The notes below the pieces were generated by a model. That model did not search any database, was not told the DNA's origin, and saw only the letters and a list, made by a program, of their open reading frames with translations. Below, in pieces: positions 7,979 to 16,534 of a stretch of DNA of 51,512 bases. Numbering within the stretch: position 1 is the first letter of the stretch; every line of letters starts with the position of its first letter. The translations under genes and the position numbers were made by a program. The stretch is from Aquirhabdus sp. (GTDB lineage: Bacteria > Pseudomonadota > Gammaproteobacteria > Pseudomonadales > Moraxellaceae), in assembly GCA_030149815.1 (NCBI GenBank), contig JASLHI010000016.1:1-51512 (forward strand). The letters run 5' to 3'.

Positions 7979-9040
7979 ATGACACATGCTCACCTTGATA
8001 AAGACTATACGTTCTTTTTACCGCGTTTTTCGCAAGCAGATATTCTGCTGCGTTTGTTGATTATTACTAATTTATTAGCGCTCTTTTCTGCTCTCGTGCC
8101 TCTTGGTTCATCGCAAAATTTTTCATGGGAAGAACTTTTTATTTATTCATTCTTTATGAATTGGGTTGCAGTGAGTTTTGCGCTTGTTGCTGATCGTTTT
8201 CGTCCTCATTTAGTGAAAATGCAACGGATTCGAGCAGCGTTGGTTTGTTTGGCGATTGCGGGATTGATTGTGGTGCTTTACACCATGATTGTGAATCAAC
8301 TTTTAGTCTTCATGCATTTGTTACCTTTTGATTCAGATCAGATGTGGCAGAGTGTGTTGCACCATCTGCTCCTGACACTGATTGCGGGTGGTGTGTTTTT
8401 GCACTATCTCTATATGCGTGAGCGTTTGGTGGTACGTGAACGTGCTGAACTTTCTGCGCGTTTGGATACCTTGCAGGCGAGAATTAGACCACATTTTTTG
8501 TTTAATTCGATGAATACTTTATTGTCTCTGATTGAAATTGATAGTCGTCGTGCGGGTGTGGTTGTTGAGGATTTATCAGCGTTATTTCGTGCGAGTTTGC
8601 AATCTACTGGTGAGGTGTCGCTCTATGATGAAGTGGTATTATGCCGTCGTTATTTAGCAATTGAAGGTTTGCGGTTGGGTGATCGTCTGCAAGTAGAGTG
8701 GCATACGCCAGATGAGGAAATTCTGAAAATGTTAAAAATCCCTTCGTTAACATTACAACCTTTACTTGAAAATGCTGTAGTACACGGTGTAGAACCTAGT
8801 GCGTCTCCAAGTTTAATCACTGTACTGATTGAATGGGATTCCCGAGAAATTAAAATCGTGGTGAATAATCCAATTCAACTACGCAAGCCGATGATTTCTG
8901 AACGTGCCGAAAGAGGAAATCAAATGGCATTGAAAAATATCCATGATCGATTACAAGCTCGGTATGGTGTAACCGCACGTTTAACAACACACCGTGCTCA
9001 AGATTTTTTTACCGCCTATATTTCTTATCCTTTTAGTTGA
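7979..9040 (+). CDS. algZ: Sensor histidine kinase AlgZ/FimS (LytS-type)
   Basis: A 353-residue inner-membrane histidine kinase of the LytS/YehU class. Hydrophobic segments lie near 23-42, 55-71, 85-103 and 128-145. The His_kinase domain has phosphoacceptor H172 in RIRPHFLFNSMNTLL, and the ATPase N-box is LLENAVVHGV. In Pseudomonas, AlgZ (FimS) pairs with AlgR to control twitching motility, biofilm and other envelope functions. Here algR lies downstream after 193 bp, so the pairing is conserved although the gap is long enough for a separate algR promoter. The gene starts at ATG 7979; I see no strong ribosome binding site. The upstream neighbour argH is divergent, as in Pseudomonas and Acinetobacter. 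Confidence 0.87.
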   Translation: MTHAHLDKDYTFFLPRFSQADILLRLLIITNLLALFSALVPLGSSQNFSWEELFIYSFFMNWVAVSFALVADRFRPHLVKMQRIRAALVCLAIAGLIVVLYTMIVNQLLVFMHLLPFDSDQMWQSVLHHLLLTLIAGGVFLHYLYMRERLVVRERAELSARLDTLQARIRPHFLFNSMNTLLSLIEIDSRRAGVVVEDLSALFRASLQSTGEVSLYDEVVLCRRYLAIEGLRLGDRLQVEWHTPDEEILKMLKIPSLTLQPLLENAVVHGVEPSASPSLITVLIEWDSREIKIVVNNPIQLRKPMISERAERGNQMALKNIHDRLQARYGVTARLTTHRAQDFFTAYISYPFS

Positions 9041-9112
9041 GCTTCTAGAAAGTAGGGCATAAATATTAAGATTTGCTAATCATTCACGCGAAATTAGGAA
9101 TGTTGGACAATG

Positions 9113-9121
9113 TGTTATAAT
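9113..9121 (+). promoter_or_regulatory. Extended -10 promoter element upstream of algR
   Basis: TGTTATAAT at 9113-9121 is a perfect extended -10 (TGn-TATAAT) in the algZ-algR gap, about 105 bp before the algR start. The -35 match (TTAGGA at 9094-9099, 16-bp spacer) is weak, as is common with extended -10 promoters. CCGTTGATG a few bases downstream (9125-9133) partly resembles Pseudomonas AlgR sites (CCGTT then TC), but this is weak. Inferred, not proven. Confidence 0.45.
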
Positions 9122-9233
9122 ATGTCCGTTGATGGTGGAAATTGATCGTCGTGTAATCAGAAAAAAGAATGATATAAGGTGGTTTAAAAATACATTCATG
9201 GATTGGAAAGCGTTGTGAAATAAGGAGGTTACG

Positions 9234-9971
9234 GTGAATGTGCTAATTTGCGATGATGAATCGTTAGGGCGTGAGCGCCTGAGTCGAATGGTCGTTGAAG
9301 CTGGACATCAAGTCGTTGGACAATCAGCCAATGGATTAGATGCGCTGGCAAAAGTCGAAGAGTTACATCCAGATGTTTTGTTGCTCGATGTACGCATGCC
9401 TGAAATGAATGGCATTCAGTGTGCTGAAGTGTTGGCAGAACGCGATCATCCTCCTGCAATTATTTTTGTGACTGCATCGGACGAGCACGAGCTTCAGGCA
9501 AGACGGAATCAAGCCTCTGATTACTTATATAAACCTGTTGGGCAAGCTGAATTGTCTGCGGCGTTAAGTCGTGCGGGTCGTCTAAACGCAGCTCAAGTGA
9601 ATCAGTTGCGTGCGGCTAATGAGCCTCATGTAAAACCTGCACGCCAGCATATTACAGCACGCACTCACCGTGGAATGGAACTTATTCCACTCGACAGTAT
9701 TTATTATTTCTTGGCGGATCAGAAGTATGTCACAGTTCGACATGCAGGCGGAGAAGTACTGATTGACGAGACTCTAAAAGAGCTTGAAGCCGAGTTTGGT
9801 GATCGTTTTATTCGAGTTCATCGTAATGCCTTGCTCGCGATTCCTTATTTGGAAGGTATTGAAATGGTAGCGACGGGTCAGTACCAAGTACGATTCCGTG
9901 GAATTGATGAGCGATTGGCGGTCAGTCGTCGGCATTTGCCTCAATTAAAGGATAAAATGCAACTCCTCTAA
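9234..9971 (+). CDS. algR: LytTR response regulator AlgR
   Basis: A 245-residue response regulator with an N-terminal receiver domain and a C-terminal LytTR DNA-binding domain (about 145-245). Receiver landmarks are the acidic pair D7-D8 in LICDDE, phosphoacceptor D52 in LLLDVRMPEM, T/S in FVTASDEHE and K in YLYKPVG. The start codon is GTG at 9234, supported by a perfect Shine-Dalgarno AAGGAGG (9222-9228) five bases upstream. Signalling partner is AlgZ, encoded just before it. A strong hairpin follows the gene, which separates it from hemC. Regulon in this organism unknown. Confidence 0.9.
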   Translation: MNVLICDDESLGRERLSRMVVEAGHQVVGQSANGLDALAKVEELHPDVLLLDVRMPEMNGIQCAEVLAERDHPPAIIFVTASDEHELQARRNQASDYLYKPVGQAELSAALSRAGRLNAAQVNQLRAANEPHVKPARQHITARTHRGMELIPLDSIYYFLADQKYVTVRHAGGEVLIDETLKELEAEFGDRFIRVHRNALLAIPYLEGIEMVATGQYQVRFRGIDERLAVSRRHLPQLKDKMQLL

Positions 9972-10000
9972 GTTGTGAACAATACGAATGAAGTTGTCAT

Positions 10001-10037
10001 AAACCGAGCATAAACTGGATACAGTATGCTCGGTTTT
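10001..10037 (+). terminator. Terminator after algR
   Basis: AAACCGAGCATA at 10001-10012 pairs perfectly with TATGCTCGGTTT at 10025-10036 and is followed by TTAGTTT. It lies 29 bp after the algR stop and before hemC, so the heme genes are expected to use their own promoter in 10038-10105. Confidence 0.7.
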
Positions 10038-10105
10038 AGTTTATAAATAGCCTATAGTTTTATGTGTTGCTTTATCTTCTGTTTTAATCTTGGAAATCTA
10101 CTGAT

Positions 10106-11086
10106 ATGACTGATGTGAATGTGCCAAACCAGACAATTCCGACTCATGTGCTGAATATTGCGACGCGCAAAAGTCCATTGGCATTATGGCAGGCTGAACA
10201 TATCAAAGCACGTTTACTCGCATTACATCCGACTCTCCAAGTTAATCTCGTCACGTTTGTGACTCAAGGCGATAAAATCCTTGATACATCATTATCAAAA
10301 ATTGGTGGCAAAGGTTTGTTTGTTAAAGAATTAGAGCAAGCTTTACTGGATGGTCGTGCGGATTTGGCTGTGCATTCCATGAAAGATGTCCCGATGGATT
10401 TACCTGATGGATTAGAACTAGCTGTAATTTGTGAACGTGAAGACCCGACGGATGCTTTTGTTTCTAATCATTATCAATGTCTTGTAGACTTACCAAAAGG
10501 CGCACGACTCGGTACTTCGAGTCTTCGTCGCTGCAGTCAATTAAAGCATTCTCGTCCAGACTTAGAGATTGTTGATCTACGCGGTAATGTTGGAACTCGC
10601 CTTGGAAAGTTAGACGCTGGTGAATACGATGCAATTATTTTGGCGAGTGCAGGTTTGATTCGTTTAGGCTTGGGTGAACGTATTCGCGAGCGTTTGGACA
10701 CCACAATGTCACTGCCTGCTGTGGGTCAAGGTGCGCTGGGATTGGAGTGCCGAGTGGGTGATATCCGCGTGACTGAATTAATCGCATCACTCGCAGATCC
10801 GACAACCAATAGTTGTGTGCGAGCTGAGCGAGCTTTTAATCATCGTCTGATGGGTGGTTGCCAAGTTCCGATTGCAGGGTTTGCAACATTAACCGGAGGT
10901 CAGGTGACACTAGAAGGCCGTGTCGGAAGTATCGATGGCAAAGTGTTATTAAAGGATCAAATCACGGGTTCAGCGACTGATGCCGAACGATTGGGCGTGA
11001 TGTTAGCCGAACGATTGCTGACTGCAGGTGCAGATCAATTATTAGCACAATTGGCGATTCATCCAGCATCACCCTCTCAGACATAA
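10106..11086 (+). CDS. hemC: Hydroxymethylbilane synthase (porphobilinogen deaminase)
   Basis: It polymerises four porphobilinogens to hydroxymethylbilane in tetrapyrrole synthesis. The 326-residue protein shows IATRKSPLALWQA at 18-30, the GDKILD and GGKGLFVKELE substrate segments, the HSMKDVP motif around 90-96, and the dipyrromethane cofactor cysteine C252 in MGGCQVPIAG. It is slightly longer than E. coli HemC because of a 14-residue N-terminal extension. hemD follows after only four bases, so the two are co-transcribed, as in Pseudomonas and Acinetobacter downstream of algR. Confidence 0.95.
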   Translation: MTDVNVPNQTIPTHVLNIATRKSPLALWQAEHIKARLLALHPTLQVNLVTFVTQGDKILDTSLSKIGGKGLFVKELEQALLDGRADLAVHSMKDVPMDLPDGLELAVICEREDPTDAFVSNHYQCLVDLPKGARLGTSSLRRCSQLKHSRPDLEIVDLRGNVGTRLGKLDAGEYDAIILASAGLIRLGLGERIRERLDTTMSLPAVGQGALGLECRVGDIRVTELIASLADPTTNSCVRAERAFNHRLMGGCQVPIAGFATLTGGQVTLEGRVGSIDGKVLLKDQITGSATDAERLGVMLAERLLTAGADQLLAQLAIHPASPSQT

Positions 11087-11090
11087 CATC

Positions 11091-11915
11091 ATGAGTGATC
11101 TGGTGGCTGATCAGTATCCAAAGTATTTTCTCAATACACGTCCAGTTGATCGGGCGCAACCACTGACGCTTGCCCTACAAGAAGCGGGATGGCATGTCTC
11201 TGAACTTCCTTTGCTTGAGCTCTTGCCTTTACCGTTAGATCAGCGAGATCAGATTGCGTTATCCCAGCTTGCTCTAGAACCAGTACGTGTGATTGTCGTG
11301 GTGAGTCCTACGGCTGCACGTTTGGGGTTAGATGCATTAGCTGCTTTAAATATTGTCCCAGCGCAATTGAATATCCGCTGGCTTGCCGTTGGACATGGAA
11401 CTGCTAAAGTATTGAATCAAGTTGGTCTCCATCCTGAAATTCCCGCATTGGAATCGAGTGAGGGATTGATTGCGTCCTCAGCACTCAGTGATTTGATTCC
11501 AGATGAGTGGGTTATGGTGTGGCGTGGAATCGGTGGGCGAGAGCTGGTGCAGGAATGTCTGTTGGCGCGCGGTGTGCGCTTGCAAGTGATCAACTTATAT
11601 CAACGCCAACTGCCGTTACAGACTCAAACGTCATGGACAAATGACTGGTTGACCGATCACGTGATTAGTTCATCAGCTCAACAGATAAATAAAAATGACA
11701 GTTTTCCGCATCACGTTGTGTTATTAAGTAGTGGTGAATCATGGCGCTACTGGCAAATGCTGACTGGCGAGGCGGCCTTGACTCCTTGGCTGCTGGTGAT
11801 GGGACAACGTCTGATGAATGAGCTTTGTGTGCTGACGCCGAGAATTCGTCAATTAACGAGTTTGAAACCTGAACATATCCTGCAGGTTTTGGCAGACATT
11901 GAGCATAGAGAATGA
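11091..11915 (+). CDS. hemD: Uroporphyrinogen-III synthase
   Basis: It cyclises hydroxymethylbilane to uroporphyrinogen III. The 274-residue sequence is divergent, as usual for HemD. Supporting signs are the opening YFLNTRPVDRAQPLTLAL, the VVVSPTAARLGLDAL stretch, WLAVGHGTAKVL, and the hinge and second lobe SEGLIASSAL...VMVWRGIGGRELVQECL. Two-lobe architecture is inferred from these spaced segments. It begins four bases after the hemC stop and is followed after 72 bp by the hemX-like gene. A 17-residue polar insert (around residues 187-203) precedes HHVVLLSSGES. Confidence 0.85.
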   Translation: MSDLVADQYPKYFLNTRPVDRAQPLTLALQEAGWHVSELPLLELLPLPLDQRDQIALSQLALEPVRVIVVVSPTAARLGLDALAALNIVPAQLNIRWLAVGHGTAKVLNQVGLHPEIPALESSEGLIASSALSDLIPDEWVMVWRGIGGRELVQECLLARGVRLQVINLYQRQLPLQTQTSWTNDWLTDHVISSSAQQINKNDSFPHHVVLLSSGESWRYWQMLTGEAALTPWLLVMGQRLMNELCVLTPRIRQLTSLKPEHILQVLADIEHRE

Positions 11916-11987
11916 TTGGATGATGCATAAAATTTTGATCATGATGCGAGGTCGTATGAGCTTTCCTTTAGTAGTGAGATCCTTCTG

Positions 11988-12998
11988 ATGAATCGTTGGA
12001 TGTCCATGGCTGCGTCTTTGGCAGTCATTGCAGGGGTAGGTTATGCAGGCGAACAGATTTATCTGTCAGGGCAAAAGCGCTATCAAGATATTGAAGACAA
12101 ACAAACGGCGTTGGCTCAGCAAATTTCGGATATTAATGATCGAATGGTCGCCTCCGCACGTGATGAAAAAACAACTTCGCGTGATGAGTCTGGCGATGCA
12201 GTGGCAGGATTAACCTTATCGATGGCGCAAGTCTTTCCTCGACATTGGTTGCGTCAAAACTTACAACTTGCACAATCACAACTCGAGCAAGCTCAAACCG
12301 CGTCTCAAAGTAATTCATTCCAATCTGCTAAAGATACACTCAATCTCGTTAAGAGTAATTTAAATAATCTTGTCACCAGTCAAGCCATTTCAGCATTGAC
12401 CGCCAGTGCATTGACCCGAGCGATTGAAGCTGATTTACAGATGATTGATCATGAGGCGCAAACACAACGTCAAGAACTGCAATTATTGGATCGACAAATT
12501 GCTCAGTTACAGCTGACTTTGGATCAAATGGCGCTGCGAGGCCCGAGTATGCATGTTGCATCGACCCCAAGCAGCACGACCACTGCCAATCAGACATCTG
12601 TTACTCCTTCATTTATGCAACGCATGCGCCAGCTTGTGATCATCGAACGACCAGCGCAGGATGTTCGTACCGATATGTTACAACGCGCGCTGATTTGTCG
12701 CGAAGTTGCATTGACTTTAGGTCTGGTTCGCCAAGCATTAGCGCAAGGACAATGGGATCAGGTGACACAGTTATTGGCTGATAGTCGCGCTCAAATGTCA
12801 GGTTTGGTCGATGCAGATGCAAGAAAAATGCAATCTACGCTTGCGGGTCTTACTGTCAAACCACATTCAAAACTTCAATTGACTGCGATTCGATGGTTGC
12901 CCTCAGATACTGTTGCACCATTCAAACCCAGCGCTAAAACGGATGCTGTACAGGTATTGCCTAAATCTCCTATTGCGCCTCGTGTGGTTGCATCATGA
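11988..12998 (+). CDS. hemX: HemX-like membrane-anchored protein
   Basis: A 336-residue protein of the HemX family, often annotated uroporphyrinogen-III C-methyltransferase although it lacks the methyltransferase domain. It has one N-terminal membrane anchor (about 7-24), then a coiled-coil-prone region rich in Q, A and D (about 30-65 and 135-180), and a conserved C-terminal block around FMQRMRQLVIIERPAQDVR. It probably works at the inner membrane with HemY, encoded next and overlapping by ATGA. Its biochemical role is not established. Position between hemD and hemY is the standard context. Confidence 0.8.
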   Translation: MNRWMSMAASLAVIAGVGYAGEQIYLSGQKRYQDIEDKQTALAQQISDINDRMVASARDEKTTSRDESGDAVAGLTLSMAQVFPRHWLRQNLQLAQSQLEQAQTASQSNSFQSAKDTLNLVKSNLNNLVTSQAISALTASALTRAIEADLQMIDHEAQTQRQELQLLDRQIAQLQLTLDQMALRGPSMHVASTPSSTTTANQTSVTPSFMQRMRQLVIIERPAQDVRTDMLQRALICREVALTLGLVRQALAQGQWDQVTQLLADSRAQMSGLVDADARKMQSTLAGLTVKPHSKLQLTAIRWLPSDTVAPFKPSAKTDAVQVLPKSPIAPRVVAS

Positions 12999-14236
12999 CA
13001 GACGGTATTATTCTGATTGTCTTTAGTGTGATTTTATTGCTGGCTTTAGCAATATTAACCAATGCGCTATCTGACGATGCTGGTTTTGTGTTGATGGTTT
13101 GGCATCAGCAGCAAGTGATCACCACTGTTGGTTTTGGTTTGTTGATGGTTGCATTGTTGACTATTGTCTTAATCATTCTGTTTTTTGTTTTTCGTTCGAT
13201 ATTGTTTGGTTCCGAATATTTATATCAAAAACGTAAAGCAAAAACGCGCCGTAAAACATTGATGAGTCTTGATACAGCAATCCGTCATCGATTGGTTGCT
13301 GATGATGCGGGCTCGTTTTTAGCCATGGAAGATTCACTGACCAACAATAGCCTTAATCTTCGCCCGTTCAATAAGAAAAAAGGTTCAGCATTGCATCTAT
13401 TGCAGGCGGAGGTCGCATGTCGTGCAGGACTTTATGCCGCGGCGAATGAGCATTTGACACATATCGATAGCGATGACCATGAGCTGGCGACCTTGTTACG
13501 CGTCAAAATATGCTTGGCAACTGGTGATTTTTTGCAGGCAAAAAGTGCGCTAGAGCTATTATTAATTTATCCAGAGCAGAGCGTAACTGAGCCGATTCGG
13601 GAAAGCTTACAGCCTCATTTTGATCGTCAAGTTGGTGTGTTGTGGTCACAACTTGCGGCTCAAATTCCTTGGCAGATGCTGTCGCAATCGATTCTTCCCG
13701 CACAGCAGTATATTGATTGGAATCTTTGGTTACAGGCGTTGCTGACGCATGAGATGCCTGAACAAGCAACGGATGAGATTATTCGATTGTTGCTTCTGAT
13801 GACTCCCGAAATCCAAGATCAGTATGCAGATGGATTATTTGCAGTCTTGATCCGAGCGCATGCGGATCAGCGTGCTTTTGCATTAGCGGAACATATTCTC
13901 TCGCAACGGTTAGATGTCACTTTGTTGTCACGTTGGATGAGCGCGAGCCTTGCGCATACAACTGAAGATGTGTCGCAATCTGTTGATCGTGTGTTGATGC
14001 AACTGGAGCAGCGTTATCCTGCACAACCTGATGTGGTTTTGGCGCGGGTACGTTGGATGCGTGCGGGGCTCAAATCATCCGCTCACATTGAACAAATGCA
14101 TGCTGCTTTGGATCTGTTAAGTCCATTTCAGAATCACTCACTGATTCAGCATTATCAATTAATTTGGCAATTAGAAGATCATGCGGGTATAGATGATCAC
14201 TTTCGTACTGCTTTGTTGGACAATCTAAGTCAATAA
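12995..14236 (+). CDS. hemY: HemY-type heme biosynthesis TPR protein
   Basis: A 413-residue inner-membrane protein of the gammaproteobacterial HemY family. Two hydrophobic segments (about 4-24 and 42-72) flank a short loop. A helical region with TPR-like pairs follows, for example LHLLQAEVACRAGLYAAANEHL and VKICLATGDFLQAKSALELLL. It is a probable scaffold in heme synthesis; unrelated to protoporphyrinogen oxidase HemY of Bacillus. It overlaps hemX by four bases (ATGA), which argues for coupled translation. The typical HemY N-terminus with GxV motifs is poorly conserved, so assignment leans on context and topology. Confidence 0.78.
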   Translation: MTDGIILIVFSVILLLALAILTNALSDDAGFVLMVWHQQQVITTVGFGLLMVALLTIVLIILFFVFRSILFGSEYLYQKRKAKTRRKTLMSLDTAIRHRLVADDAGSFLAMEDSLTNNSLNLRPFNKKKGSALHLLQAEVACRAGLYAAANEHLTHIDSDDHELATLLRVKICLATGDFLQAKSALELLLIYPEQSVTEPIRESLQPHFDRQVGVLWSQLAAQIPWQMLSQSILPAQQYIDWNLWLQALLTHEMPEQATDEIIRLLLLMTPEIQDQYADGLFAVLIRAHADQRAFALAEHILSQRLDVTLLSRWMSASLAHTTEDVSQSVDRVLMQLEQRYPAQPDVVLARVRWMRAGLKSSAHIEQMHAALDLLSPFQNHSLIQHYQLIWQLEDHAGIDDHFRTALLDNLSQ

Positions 14237-14333
14237 ATACGGTCGAGTTGCGCTTTGCAATGTACAATAGCGCTCTTGGCTCATAGAGCATTTTGTTCAT
14301 TTATCTAGTTAATATTTTCTTCGGAAAAATATC

Positions 14334-14921
14334 ATGAGTTCACTCAAAGAATTTGCAGTTGTCTATCGTCAAACCGTTGCATGGGGTGATATGGATGCTG
14401 TCGGACATGTGAATAATGTCCTGTATTACCGATATATTGAGAGTGCCCGTGTTCATTATTTAACTCGGATTGATGCGATTGGTCAGGGTTTATCCGCGGT
14501 GATTGCATCGAATAGCTGTCGCTATTTACGCCCAGTGTATTTTCCAGATGTACTTGAAATTGGTGTGCAGATTGTTGAAGTGCGTAATTCTGGTTTTCGC
14601 ATGAATTATGTGCTGTTTAGTACCGAACAACAGCAGATTGTAGCGACTGGTGATGCGATAGCGGTCATGGTAGATGCCAAAACCATGGGTAAAGCTGCGT
14701 TGCCAACAGAGCTTCGTCAACGTATTTATGCGCTTGAACGCACGGTTGGAAATGACTTACTGAATGCTGAAAGTGAGGAACGTTTAGGGATAGCAAGTGG
14801 TTTGACCCATGCAGCGCGGTCATTACGCGATAATTTGCGTGAAAATATTAAAGAAGGTCGCGAGACATTAAAAGAAAATATTGAAAGTATTGTGCCGCGT
14901 TTAGGTGGAAAACGGGACTGA
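14334..14921 (+). CDS. 4HBT-family acyl-CoA thioesterase with amphipathic C-terminal tail
   Basis: A 195-residue hot-dog-fold thioesterase. The 4-hydroxybenzoyl-CoA thioesterase motif WGDMDAVGHVNNVLYYRYIE places the catalytic aspartate at D21 and the conserved H25 and N27. The domain spans roughly 7-135. The last 50 or so residues form a charged helix-prone tail with a recurring NLREN/TLKEN pattern every ten or so residues, which standard family members (about 130-140 residues) lack. The substrate is unknown. Its 3' end and the convergent GST gene are 13 bp apart, with a short hairpin (GGACTG, CAGTCC, 14915-14931) across the junction. Confidence 0.85.
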   Translation: MSSLKEFAVVYRQTVAWGDMDAVGHVNNVLYYRYIESARVHYLTRIDAIGQGLSAVIASNSCRYLRPVYFPDVLEIGVQIVEVRNSGFRMNYVLFSTEQQQIVATGDAIAVMVDAKTMGKAALPTELRQRIYALERTVGNDLLNAESEERLGIASGLTHAARSLRDNLRENIKEGRETLKENIESIVPRLGGKRD

Positions 14922-14934
14922 GCGACAGTCCTTA

Positions 14935-15627
14935 TTATTTCCAGTATTGTTCGAATGTAGTTATTGACCATTTGCCACGTTTGACAGCACGCTGATACGC
15001 AGGTCTTGCACGTGCTAGATTCACGTATGCAACAATTTTTGGGTATTGATCTTCTGTAACTATACTGACGCAAACGGCTTCTAATAAAAATGTCATGAGT
15101 ACATCTGCTGCGGAAAATTCAGGACCTACAAGCCATTGATGTTGTGCTAAGTGTTGTTCGATATAGTCTAATTCTGAGCGAAGAGTAGGATTGATGTATC
15201 GTTGATTCACTGCTTTTTCAATGAGCATTAAAATGGGTCTAACTAAAAATGGACTCATTTTTGTGATGCGTGCAAAGACTTGCTTCAGTGCCAAATTTGG
15301 CATGAAAGAACCTTCGGAAAAGTTTATCCAGTAATAATAAAAAGTTTTTTCGATGCTTCCAGATGGAGGCGTTAGGTGTTTGTCATCATAGCGATCAATC
15401 AGATAATCAACGATCGCTCCAGTCTCGGCGAGTGTAATTTCGTGTGTAGTGGCGTCTACAAGAATCGGTGCTTTACCGAGAGTATGTATTTGTTCTAAGC
15501 TTTTTTCAGCCATTCCTGTTTTAGGATCGCGATTACAAAATACGATTTCATATTCGAGCCCTAGTTCTTCGAGCAGCCAAATGATCCGTTGTGATCGTGA
15601 GTTGATCAGATGATAAACACGGATCAT
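14935..15627 (-). CDS. Glutathione S-transferase family protein
   Basis: A 230-residue two-domain GST. The N-terminal thioredoxin-like part begins MIRVYHLINSRSQRIIWLLEELGLEYEI with the S-R-S/Q helix-1 region of the bacterial GST class, followed by GKAPILVD (cis-Pro) and the glutathione-binding E-T/S motif in LAETGAIVDYL. The helical C-terminal domain runs from about 90 and includes WLVGPEFSAADVLMTFLLE with the N-capping aspartate. It likely conjugates or reduces a small electrophile; the substrate is unknown. It is 40 bp from the hisF stop and on the same strand, so hisF read-through could contribute to its expression. Confidence 0.85.
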   Translation of the reverse strand: MIRVYHLINSRSQRIIWLLEELGLEYEIVFCNRDPKTGMAEKSLEQIHTLGKAPILVDATTHEITLAETGAIVDYLIDRYDDKHLTPPSGSIEKTFYYYWINFSEGSFMPNLALKQVFARITKMSPFLVRPILMLIEKAVNQRYINPTLRSELDYIEQHLAQHQWLVGPEFSAADVLMTFLLEAVCVSIVTEDQYPKIVAYVNLARARPAYQRAVKRGKWSITTFEQYWK

Positions 15628-15667
15628 GCTGTGCTCTTTAGTGAGAGGTTAACGAGACTTTAATCGT

Positions 15668-16426
15668 CTACAACCGCATTTCAATGCCTAAATCTGCCAT
15701 ATATTTTTTGGCTTCTGGGATCGTATATTGTCCAAAGTGGAAAATACTTGCGGCGAGAACTGCATCGACGCCACCTTGTAATACACCATCGGCAAGATGT
15801 TGTAAATTCCCAACGCCACCCGATGCGATCACAGGAATATTGACGCGTGAGGTAATGTTTTTCATTAAGCCGAGGTCATAACCTGCTTTTGTGCCATCAG
15901 CATCCATGCTGGTTACGAGTAGTTCACCAGCACCGAGTCCAGCCATTTTTACAGCCCATTCAACTGCATCAATGCCAGTTGGTTTACGTCCGCCATGGGT
16001 GAAAATTTCCCATTTGCCTTCTGCGACTTTCTTGGCATCAATTGCAACGACGATACATTGCGCGCCAAAGCGAGAAGAGGCTTCACCGACAAATTCAGGT
16101 GTAAACACTGCCGCAGAATTAATCGATACTTTATCTGCGCCAGCATTCAACAATTGACGAATATCATCGACTTTGCGCACGCCACCACCAACGGTTAACG
16201 GTACAAATACGGTTTCCGCCATGCGTTCTACCGTGCGATACGTCGTGTCACGACCATGCGCGGTTGCTGTAATGTCGAGGAAGGTAATCTCATCCGCGCC
16301 TTGATCGTTATAGCGGCGTGCGACTTCAACAGGATCGCCAGCATCGCGAATATCCAAGAATTGCACACCTTTTACTACGCGACCATTGTCGACATCAAGG
16401 CAGGGGATAATACGTTTAGCCAGCAT
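15668..16426 (-). CDS. hisF: Imidazole glycerol phosphate synthase subunit HisF
   Basis: The cyclase subunit of IGP synthase; with glutaminase HisH it makes imidazole glycerol phosphate and AICAR in histidine synthesis. The 252-residue TIM barrel has catalytic D11 in IIPCLDVDNGRVVKG and D129 in VVAIDAKK, and phosphate-binding loops TVGGGVR (around 78-84) and ASGGVG. The start MLAKRIIPCLD at 16426 gives the standard family length; an ATG six codons earlier is possible. HisH and the other his genes are not adjacent, so the pathway is dispersed here. Divergent from thrB. Confidence 0.95.
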   Translation of the reverse strand: MLAKRIIPCLDVDNGRVVKGVQFLDIRDAGDPVEVARRYNDQGADEITFLDITATAHGRDTTYRTVERMAETVFVPLTVGGGVRKVDDIRQLLNAGADKVSINSAAVFTPEFVGEASSRFGAQCIVVAIDAKKVAEGKWEIFTHGGRKPTGIDAVEWAVKMAGLGAGELLVTSMDADGTKAGYDLGLMKNITSRVNIPVIASGGVGNLQHLADGVLQGGVDAVLAASIFHFGQYTIPEAKKYMADLGIEMRL

Positions 16427-16534
16427 ATTTAGAAGTCCAGTCACACGAATTTAGAAAATCACGCTATATTACCAAAACTTGATCAGTGACATTGATTTTT
16501 TATTTTTGGTTTTTTGATTTCTGGGTCTGGGTTT

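Noticed and set aside
9125..9133. AlgR binding site CCGTTGATG
   Set aside because: It matches only part of the Pseudomonas consensus and could be chance, so it is not listed as a site.
14248..14268. Promoter TTGCGC/TACAAT before the 14334 thioesterase
   Set aside because: The spacer is only 9 bp, too short for a sigma-70 promoter.
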